The notes beneath the pieces were generated by a model. It was not told the origin of the DNA. It searched no databases and saw only the letters and a list, made by a program, of their open reading frames with translations. 6,623 bases of DNA from Deltaproteobacteria bacterium (GTDB taxonomy: Bacteria > Myxococcota_A > UBA796). The DNA lies in contig PALY01000113.1 in assembly GCA_002707085.1 (NCBI GenBank), positions 1 through 6,623 of the forward strand, written 5' to 3'. The position numbers and the translations under genes are program-made. Below, in pieces: positions 1 to 5,901 of the stretch (position 1 is its first letter; each line of letters begins with the position of its first letter).

Positions 1-1
1 C

Positions 2-2305
2 GACCTTGATGACATGGACGTGGACTCGGTAGAACTCGTGGATGGTACCGATCTTGAGTTCTCGGAAGGAGACGGGAAACTGCACATTCAAGGCATTCCC
101 AACGAAGGGGCGCAAGTACGAATCTCTTGGCACGGTAATCCCACACGCGGCCTGTACTTCACCGGTCCCACACCGGCAGACAAAAGCCGTCCGCACACCG
201 CCTGGTCACAGTGCCAAGATGAAGATGCTCATTTCTTCTTCCCATGCATTGATCACCCCTCCGTCAAGTGTTCATGGACGATGCGCTTCACCGTACCCGA
301 AGGCTACCAAGCCATCGGAAATGGTCGTTTTGATGGCCGTGAAGGCAACACTTGGAAATGGGTGCAAACTGAGCCCATGCCAAGCTACCTCTTCACTGTA
401 TGTGTTGGAAAGTTCGCCATTTACGAAGACGAAGGAGCACGGATTCCTGTGCGGTACCTTGCTCCTGAAGGGGTCGACGATGCGACCCTCAAGCGTGTTT
501 TCGGCAAAACACCCGCAATGATCAATTTTTTCGAGAAGCGATACGGTCACCCGTATGCCTGGGCTCGATACGACCAAGTTGTGGTCCATGATTTCATCTT
601 TGGCGGCATGGAAAATGTTGCAGCCACCACGCTCACAGATCTCGTTCTGACCGACGAACGCGCTGCGCTCGATTGGGATGCAGAATCCTTGATTGCACAC
701 GAACTGGCACATCAGTGGTTCGGAGATCTGGTCACATGCCAAGACTGGTCACAAGGGTACCTAAACGAAGCATGGGCAACATACTCCGAGATACTTTGGA
801 AAGTGGAAGATCTGGGGCAGGAAGAGGCCGACTACCACCTATATGGCGATCTAAAGAACTACCTCTCAGAATGTGCGAGCCGCTACAAGCGACCCATCGT
901 CAGCTACCAATTTCGTGAGCCCATCGACATGTTCGATCGGCACCTGTACGAGAAAGGTGCGCTGGTCGTCCACACCTTACGAACCATCTTGGGTGAACAA
1001 GCTTTTTGGCCCGCTGTGACCCGATACCTCCAGGACAACGCCCACACCACAGTTCACACGCGCGATTTCCAAGTGGCATTGGAACAAACCAGTGGCCGAA
1101 ACTTGGATGGGTTCTTCCAAGACTGGATTTTAAGCCCCGGCCACCCCGCACTCACGATCAAAACTGCCTGGACAAAAGACCTGCTCAAAGTCACTGTCAC
1201 TCAACGGCAAAAAGGGGACGGAGTACCCGAAGCGTACCAATTCCCTCTGTCATTGCTGATTGTGACAGAGAATGGAGAACAAACCGTCACACTGCCGGTT
1301 GGAGAACGAAGCCGAACATGGGCCATCCCCATGGAGAAGGAGCCAATGCGAGTCGAAGTCGATTCTGGTTTCAAAATCCTGGCCAACCTCACGGTACAAG
1401 GTTCAAGAAAACTGCTCACGGCATCCTTGAAAGGAGACTCGTCCATCGTTGGCCGAATTCGTGCAGCAAAGGCCCTGGCCAAGGATGGATCACCAAAAGC
1501 CATTGCAGCGCTGGCTGACGCCCTAAAGAATGAATCCTTTTGGGGAGTCCGTACAGAGATTGCGGCCATGCTTGGCAAAATCGGTACCGATGCAACACGT
1601 GTCGCTTTGCTCGCTTGTGTGACTGACGAGCATCCAAAAGCCCGCAATGCCATCGTGACCGCACTGGGACACCTTCCATCTCATCCTGATCTCATCGAAG
1701 TGTTGACCAACATCGTAAGAGAGGGCGATCCTTCCATTCATGTTGAAGGAAGTGCGATCCGCTCCCTTGGGCGATTGCGGGCGCCTGGCACCATTGAATT
1801 GGCGCTTGAAGTCGCCGAAAGGCCCAGCTGGGGCGCACTGCTGAGCTGTAGAGCCCTTGAAGCCTTGGCCCTGACCCGAGATGAAGCAGCAATGCCTCAC
1901 CTGCTCCTGTGGACACAAGAAGACAAGAACGAGCGTGCGCGCTGTACAGCAGCAGCCAGTCTTGGTCGACTGGCGGTATCTCTGCATACCGTTCGAAAAG
2001 AAGCCGTCGAGCGCCTGATTGAACTCGTGCAGACTGGAGGCTTCCGCCTCAAGCTCACCGCCGTCTCCACATTGGGCAGCATCAAGGACCCTGAAGGCAT
2101 CCCTGTCCTTAGAGACATTCATGAAGGCCAATCTGACGGACGGGTTCGTCGCGCCGCTTATGAGGCGATTCAACGAATCTCCAAGGGCAACCGCGATGGT
2201 GCATCCATTACGCAGCTTCGCAGAGACTTGGACCAAATCCGTGACCAAAATAAAAAACTGCGGGGTCGGGTTGATCTGCTAGAGCGAACCCAGACTGACA
2301 AATAG
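2..2305 (+). CDS. M1-family zinc aminopeptidase with C-terminal HEAT repeats (5' partial)
   Basis: A zinc-dependent aminopeptidase of the M1 (gluzincin) family, expected to remove N-terminal residues from peptides. The reading frame is open to the left edge, so the true start lies upstream. Residues here are numbered from the ATG at 14. An N-terminal beta-rich M1 domain is seen up to about residue 150. The substrate-anchoring motif GGMEN is at 197-201, the zinc site HELAH at 229-233 with the third ligand E252 exactly 18 residues later (LNEAW), and the catalytic-type tyrosine in YEKGA at Y312. The catalytic part ends near DWIL (370-373), and a beta-sandwich-like stretch follows to about 455. 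Residues about 465-728 form roughly eight helical HEAT/PBS-lyase-like repeats. Residues 731-763 are a charged, heptad-like coiled coil. No membrane segment is seen; any signal peptide would be off the window. All catalytic residues are present, so it should be active. The substrate is unknown. The HEAT tail replaces the usual ERAP1-like C-terminal domain and may bind a partner (inference). Confidence 0.93.
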   Translation, partial: DLDDMDVDSVELVDGTDLEFSEGDGKLHIQGIPNEGAQVRISWHGNPTRGLYFTGPTPADKSRPHTAWSQCQDEDAHFFFPCIDHPSVKCSWTMRFTVPEGYQAIGNGRFDGREGNTWKWVQTEPMPSYLFTVCVGKFAIYEDEGARIPVRYLAPEGVDDATLKRVFGKTPAMINFFEKRYGHPYAWARYDQVVVHDFIFGGMENVAATTLTDLVLTDERAALDWDAESLIAHELAHQWFGDLVTCQDWSQGYLNEAWATYSEILWKVEDLGQEEADYHLYGDLKNYLSECASRYKRPIVSYQFREPIDMFDRHLYEKGALVVHTLRTILGEQAFWPAVTRYLQDNAHTTVHTRDFQVALEQTSGRNLDGFFQDWILSPGHPALTIKTAWTKDLLKVTVTQRQKGDGVPEAYQFPLSLLIVTENGEQTVTLPVGERSRTWAIPMEKEPMRVEVDSGFKILANLTVQGSRKLLTASLKGDSSIVGRIRAAKALAKDGSPKAIAALADALKNESFWGVRTEIAAMLGKIGTDATRVALLACVTDEHPKARNAIVTALGHLPSHPDLIEVLTNIVREGDPSIHVEGSAIRSLGRLRAPGTIELALEVAERPSWGALLSCRALEALALTRDEAAMPHLLLWTQEDKNERARCTAAASLGRLAVSLHTVRKEAVERLIELVQTGGFRLKLTAVSTLGSIKDPEGIPVLRDIHEGQSDGRVRRAAYEAIQRISKGNRDGASITQLRRDLDQIRDQNKKLRGRVDLLERTQTDK

Positions 2306-2321
2306 ATGTACACTGCCGCCC

Positions 2322-2326
2322 GGAGG
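2322..2326 (+). promoter_or_regulatory. Ribosome binding site that sets the plsX start
   Basis: GGAGG lies five bases before the GTG at 2332, an ideal Shine-Dalgarno spacing. The same bases overlap the earlier in-frame GTG at 2326, so that codon cannot use this site. This favours 2332 as the start. It gives a protein beginning MPRVIVDAMGGD, matching the usual short N-terminus of PlsX. Confidence 0.75.
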
Positions 2327-2331
2327 TGGAA

Positions 2332-3354
2332 GTGCCAAGAGTGATTGTCGATGCGATGGGTGGAGATCTCGGCTTAGAAGCCGTGGTAGAAGGCGTCGCT
2401 CGCCTGACAATTGAAGACAATGACATCCAGGTGGTGATGGTCGGCGATGCCGACGAAATCACCCGTGCGCTCGGCGAGCAAAGAGTCGATCCACGCAAGC
2501 TTCAGGTGGTCCATGCTGGACCCGCTGTGGCCATGGATGAAAACCCAAAGCAGGCACTGGAGGAACGTCCAGATTGCTCGATCAATGTTGCCATGAAATT
2601 ATTGGCCCAAGGCGACTGCGATGCACTGGTGAGTGCTGGACACACCGGCGCTACGATTGTCGCAGCCTCTCATCATCTGGAACGATTGCCGGGCATCCGG
2701 CGCGCTGCCCTAGCAGCGGTCTACCCAACCGAACAACGGCATGGACCCAAGGAAGACCCTTTCGCACTCATTCTCGACGTAGGTGCAACACTCAACGCCT
2801 CGGCTGAAGATTTGGTGAGCTTTGCCGTTATGGGCGCCGCATACGCTCAGATCATCTCGGACAACACCAGCCCAAGGGTGGCACTGTTATCGAATGGAAC
2901 TGAAGCCAATAAAGGCACTGCTGCCATTCGTGAGGCCCACCAAACACTCCTTTCACATCCCGACATCCACTTTGCAGGCAACGTGGAAGGATTGGACATA
3001 CCAAGAGGCACCGTCGATGTAATCGTATGCGAAGGCTTTCTCGGCAATGTTGTCCTAAAAATGCTGGAAGGTGTATCGGAAGTCGTCACCGATCTCGCCA
3101 AAGATGCGTATGCCCGAAAATTTCTATGGCGACTGGGGCTCACCATGTTGTCCCAAGGCTTGCGGCAACTTCGGGCAATGACCGACTGGAAGCAGTATGG
3201 TGGGGCACCTTTACTGGGCTTCGACAAGGTCATTATCAAAGCACACGGGCGCTCCAATGCCCGCGCAATCCGCAACGCCATCAAGGTCGCAGCCAAAGCT
3301 GTAGAACGCGATTTGGCCGGCCGAATTCGGGATGGTATGTCCGCTGTTGAATAA
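2332..3354 (+). CDS. plsX: Phosphate acyltransferase PlsX (acyl-ACP:phosphate acyltransferase)
   Basis: Transfers the acyl chain from acyl-ACP to inorganic phosphate, giving acyl-phosphate for PlsY, the first step of phosphatidic acid synthesis. PlsX is a soluble, peripherally membrane-associated enzyme. The product is 340 residues, the usual family size. Family signatures seen are DAMGGD at 7-12, SAGHTGA at 101-107, LDVGA at 148-152, GNVEG and VCEGFLGNVVLK in the middle, and YGGAPLLG at 289-296 followed by IKAHGRSNARAI. The start is GTG at 2332, chosen from the GGAGG five bases upstream. The gene follows the aminopeptidase stop by 26 bases and could be co-transcribed with it. Compared with the consensus as I remember it, several positions differ: the HAP after AMGGD is LGL, SAGNTGA is SAGHTGA, DVGAN is DVGAT, and NIGEE is SNGTE. 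This points to a divergent but still orthologous PlsX. The usual neighbours rpmF and fabH are not here. No other function competes seriously. Confidence 0.93.
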   Translation: MPRVIVDAMGGDLGLEAVVEGVARLTIEDNDIQVVMVGDADEITRALGEQRVDPRKLQVVHAGPAVAMDENPKQALEERPDCSINVAMKLLAQGDCDALVSAGHTGATIVAASHHLERLPGIRRAALAAVYPTEQRHGPKEDPFALILDVGATLNASAEDLVSFAVMGAAYAQIISDNTSPRVALLSNGTEANKGTAAIREAHQTLLSHPDIHFAGNVEGLDIPRGTVDVIVCEGFLGNVVLKMLEGVSEVVTDLAKDAYARKFLWRLGLTMLSQGLRQLRAMTDWKQYGGAPLLGFDKVIIKAHGRSNARAIRNAIKVAAKAVERDLAGRIRDGMSAVE

Positions 3355-3463
3355 ACAGTTTGGGGACTTGTTTTGCTCTGATTCACTCGCAGGCGCATTT
3401 TGATCCTGCAGGGACCGCCGCTGTCGGATAAGCGCTGTCAACAAACATGGGGAGTAAGCCATT
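3355..3463 (+). promoter_or_regulatory. Intergenic gap before citrate synthase; probable promoter region, no clear core promoter
   Basis: This is the longest non-coding stretch in the window and separates plsX from the citrate synthase operon. I find no convincing -35/-10 pair: a TTGATC at 3400-3405 and a GGATAA at 3426-3431 are 20 bases apart, too wide for a standard sigma70 promoter. Just after the plsX stop, AAACAGT (3353-3359) can pair imperfectly, with one bulged base, with ACTTGTTT (3366-3373). This makes an AT-rich hairpin ending in T residues, at best a weak terminator. A 7-base direct repeat CGCTGTC lies at 3419-3425 and 3433-3439, and an 8-base palindrome CCTGCAGG at 3405-3412. A strong Shine-Dalgarno GGGGAG (3449-3454) sits nine bases before the ATG. 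That transcription starts here is inferred from gap size. Confidence 0.35.
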
Positions 3464-4627
3464 ATGGACGACGATAACGTCCTCTTCACGATCACAGAAA
3501 AGAGCCTAAACACTGGACTTCGCGGGTTTCCGGTCGGCCGTGTACGTACGAGCCGAGTAGATGCGAGCGAAGGTGTTTCCTACGTTGGTTACCCAATCGC
3601 GGACCTCGCAAGCATTGATCCTGAAGCGGCAATCTATCTTTTATTCAACAAAGAGTTGCCTTCCGACGATGAAATCTCGGGTTGCAAATCTAATCTTGCC
3701 AGTCGTGCAAAGGTTGACCCAAGGGTCATCGAAACACTCAAGCTACTTCCTCGGGAAGGGCACCCTATGGAGTGGCTCATCACGGGACTCTCGTTGCTGG
3801 GAATGACGGGCAAGACGGGCGACTTCATGGAAGATGGTCTGAACTTGATCTCAAGGTCAGCAGAACTCATCGCCAGCATTTACCGAATCCGTTCAGGATG
3901 GGGCGAGCCAATCCCTTCCGACCCCAGCTTGGGGCTGGTAGAAAACTTCGTACACATGCTCGGTGTACCCGGAGCGGATGAAGAAAAGCTTACCAAGCTT
4001 CTGCGCACTTTCTATGTACTCCATATGGACCATGGTGGAGGCAACCTTTCGACCTTCACAGGCAAAGCCGTCGCTTCTGGACATGCGGATCAGTACGCAA
4101 GCTTGGCGGCTGCAATGGCTGGGCTGTACGGCCCACTCCACGGCCGTGCAAACCAAGAGTGCCTCAACTTCGTCAAGAAGGTGGGAACAACCGACCCCGA
4201 TGAAATCGAACAATTCGTACGGGACACCTTGGCCTCCGGTGGGAAAATATTTGGGTTTGGTCACGCAGTCTTGCGGGCCGAAGACCCCCGCGCAACCGTG
4301 CAGTATGCACTGGGTCAAGAACTCTGCCCAGACGATCCTCTGTTTAAGACCGCACTTGCCATGCGTGAACGTGCCGTCAAAGTACTCAAAGAGAACCCCA
4401 AAATCTCCAACCCATATCCAAACGTGGATGCGGTTTCCGGAACACTGTTGAACGCAGCCGGATTGGTAGATGCCGAGTACTACACACTGCTCTTTGGCTT
4501 CGCCCGAATCGCAGGTATTGCAGCCCAAATAGTCGACGAACGTGTTCACATGAGAAACGGTCGCGGCGTACCCATTTACCGGTGCTCGTACAAAGCCGAG
4601 AACCAAGAACCAAGACGTCTGGGATAA
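3464..4627 (+). CDS. gltA: Citrate synthase, eukaryotic mitochondrial-like type
   Basis: Condenses acetyl-CoA with oxaloacetate to citrate, the entry step of the TCA cycle, in the cytosol. The product is 387 residues. Its pattern follows mitochondrial citrate synthase: it has GPLHGRANQE rather than the GPLHGGANE usual in bacteria, plus GFGHAVLR and NPYPNVDAVSG. Mapped on the pig enzyme, the catalytic triad is H226 (pig H274), H267 (H320) and D322 (D375). H187 and H190 match H235 and H238, R276 matches R329 and R348 matches R401; the spacing agrees closely. R373 is the likely equivalent of R421, after about five extra residues. Two oddities: the DHE after the oxaloacetate-binding histidines is DHG (G191), and the C-terminus from about 355 diverges from the mitochondrial form. 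The ATG at 3464 has GGGGAG nine bases upstream. sucC begins 32 bases after the stop, so the three genes probably form one operon. It could be named by type rather than gltA; a 2-methylcitrate synthase role is less likely given the sucCD context, but is not excluded by sequence alone. Confidence 0.93.
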   Translation: MDDDNVLFTITEKSLNTGLRGFPVGRVRTSRVDASEGVSYVGYPIADLASIDPEAAIYLLFNKELPSDDEISGCKSNLASRAKVDPRVIETLKLLPREGHPMEWLITGLSLLGMTGKTGDFMEDGLNLISRSAELIASIYRIRSGWGEPIPSDPSLGLVENFVHMLGVPGADEEKLTKLLRTFYVLHMDHGGGNLSTFTGKAVASGHADQYASLAAAMAGLYGPLHGRANQECLNFVKKVGTTDPDEIEQFVRDTLASGGKIFGFGHAVLRAEDPRATVQYALGQELCPDDPLFKTALAMRERAVKVLKENPKISNPYPNVDAVSGTLLNAAGLVDAEYYTLLFGFARIAGIAAQIVDERVHMRNGRGVPIYRCSYKAENQEPRRLG

Positions 4628-4650
4628 AACCACTCCCATCGTCAATCCCC

Positions 4651-4655
4651 GAGGA
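4651..4655 (+). promoter_or_regulatory. Ribosome binding site that sets the sucC start
   Basis: GAGGA lies immediately before the ATG at 4660, with the GAGG core five bases away. It supports starting sucC at 4660 rather than at the upstream in-frame GTG at 4582. The upstream choice would overlap the citrate synthase gene by 46 bases and add 26 residues not found at the N-terminus of this family. Confidence 0.75.
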
Positions 4656-4659
4656 TTTG

Positions 4660-5898
4660 ATGAAGCTTCATGAGTATCAAGCCAAGGACCTGCTGCGCGC
4701 CAATGGTGTAAAGGTTCCTCCTGGTATCGCCGCAACCTCCACCTCCGAGGCTGTCGACGCGGCCAAAGAATTGGGTGGAAACTTTTGGGTCGTAAAGGCG
4801 CAAGTTCATGCCGGTGGGCGCGGGAAAGGACGATTTAAAGAAGTCTCCTCTGCTGACGTCCTTTCAGCTGTATTGGCAGGTGCTGCAGACGTGCCTGGAA
4901 AAGGTGGCGTTCAACTTTGCCGTAGCATCGAAGATGTCGAAACAGCAGCAGCAATGATGCTTGGAAACACCCTGGTCACCAAACAAACCGGTACCGACGG
5001 CGTCGTCGTCAAAACGGTATTGGTCACGACAGGTGCCGACATCGAATCAGAAATCTATGCCGCTGTTCTACTGGACCGGCAAGAATCCAAGCACGTACTC
5101 ATGGTTTCAGCGGAAGGCGGAACAGAAATCGAGGAAGTGGCTGAGTCCAATCCTGATGCCATCCTAAAGGCCCATATCGATCCAGCTGTAGGCTTGGGCG
5201 ACTGGCAATGCCGTCAACTTGCGTTCAAATTGGGACTATCGGGGGCAGCCTTCAAGGACGCTAGCCGTTTGTTCAAAGGGCTGTACAAGACGTTTTTGGC
5301 TGCCGATTGCTCCATGCTTGAAATCAACCCCGTGATCATTACTTCCGAGGGTGAAGTCATTGCATTGGATGCCAAAGTCGATATCGACGACAACGCTACA
5401 TTCCGGCAAAAGGCCCTCGACGAGATTCACGACTCTGGTGAAATGGATGCGTCCGAGGTCGAAGCGGCTTCATACAACCTGAACTTCATTAAACTCGATG
5501 GCAATATTGGTTGCATGGTGAATGGTGCAGGACTTGCGATGGACACAATGGACATCATCAAGCTGTACGGTGGTGAACCCGCCAACTTCCTCGATGTTGG
5601 AGGTGGCGCCAAGGTTGAACAGGTAAAAGCCGCGTTCAAAATCATCTCCGCCGACCCGAGCGTTCAAGCGATCATGGTCAATATCTTCGGTGGCATCATG
5701 AAGTGTGATGTGATTGCAGAAGGTGTGATTGCAGCCGTCAAAGATGTTGGCTTAGAACTTCCTTTGGTGGTCCGACTCGCCGGAACCAATGTCGAACTCG
5801 GCAAGAAGCTCCTCGAAGAATCCGGATTGCCGATTCTCACCGCAGATTCCATGGCTGACGCCGCCGAAAAGGCTGTCGGCGCCACACGGGAGGCCTAA
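4660..5898 (+). CDS. sucC: Succinyl-CoA synthetase (succinate-CoA ligase) beta subunit
   Basis: Beta subunit of the enzyme that interconverts succinyl-CoA and succinate with ADP or GDP phosphorylation; it pairs with the SucD alpha subunit encoded next. The product starts [12 protein letters not shown], the family N-terminus, and is 412 residues against 388 in E. coli. Landmarks in order: K46 and HAGGRGK (50-56) in the ATP-grasp domain, then LVTKQTG, EINP at 221-224 and D237, whose N223/D237 pair equals the magnesium-binding N199/D213 of E. coli. [14 protein letters not shown] (N288) and FLDVGGGA follow in the ligase domain, then [10 protein letters not shown] and RLAGTN near the C-terminus. 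The 24 extra residues all fall right after GGRGK, at about 57-80, so numbering is shifted by exactly 24 downstream. ATP or GTP preference cannot be read with confidence. The gene lies 32 bases after citrate synthase and 3 bases before sucD, consistent with co-transcription and equal dosage of the two subunits. Confidence 0.96.
   Translation: MKLHEYQAKDLLRANGVKVPPGIAATSTSEAVDAAKELGGNFWVVKAQVHAGGRGKGRFKEVSSADVLSAVLAGAADVPGKGGVQLCRSIEDVETAAAMMLGNTLVTKQTGTDGVVVKTVLVTTGADIESEIYAAVLLDRQESKHVLMVSAEGGTEIEEVAESNPDAILKAHIDPAVGLGDWQCRQLAFKLGLSGAAFKDASRLFKGLYKTFLAADCSMLEINPVIITSEGEVIALDAKVDIDDNATFRQKALDEIHDSGEMDASEVEAASYNLNFIKLDGNIGCMVNGAGLAMDTMDIIKLYGGEPANFLDVGGGAKVEQVKAAFKIISADPSVQAIMVNIFGGIMKCDVIAEGVIAAVKDVGLELPLVVRLAGTNVELGKKLLEESGLPILTADSMADAAEKAVGATREA
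5888..5893 (+). promoter_or_regulatory. Ribosome binding site of sucD inside the end of sucC
   Basis: GGGAGG overlaps the last codons of sucC and lies eight bases before the sucD ATG at 5902. Ribosomes finishing sucC would pass over or re-start at this site, so the alpha and beta subunits are probably translationally coupled (inference from position). Confidence 0.7.
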
Positions 5899-5901
5899 AG
5901 C

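Noticed and set aside
42..521. Plus-strand open frame of 159 codons overlapping the aminopeptidase in another frame
   Set aside because: It is out of frame with a clearly conserved M1 domain and its translation is featureless.
1523..2248. Minus-strand open frame of 241 codons opposite the HEAT-repeat part of the aminopeptidase
   Set aside because: Antisense to a region whose plus-strand translation has clear repeat periodicity; no recognisable domain and many cysteines and glycines in low-order arrangement.
3353..3375. Possible rho-independent terminator after plsX
   Set aside because: The stem is short, AT-rich and bulged, and the trailing T run is only four or five bases, so I do not call it as a separate terminator.
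3400..3431. Possible sigma70 promoter, TTGATC and GGATAA
   Set aside because: The spacer is 20 bases and both boxes are imperfect, so it does not reach a callable standard.
3447..3509. Twenty-codon open frame starting ATG at 3447 and overlapping the citrate synthase start out of frame, a possible leader peptide
   Set aside because: The ATG lies within the Shine-Dalgarno region of citrate synthase, has no site of its own, and the peptide has no run of regulatory codons.
4582..4659. Longer sucC starting at the GTG at 4582
   Set aside because: It would overlap citrate synthase by 46 bases and add a 26-residue non-family extension. The ATG at 4660 has a good Shine-Dalgarno and gives the standard N-terminus.
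3893..4735. Minus-strand open frame of 280 codons across citrate synthase and the start of sucC
   Set aside because: It lies wholly antisense to well-supported coding sequence, spans two genes and the gap between them, and its translation shows no recognisable family or motif. It is a by-product of codon usage on the other strand.
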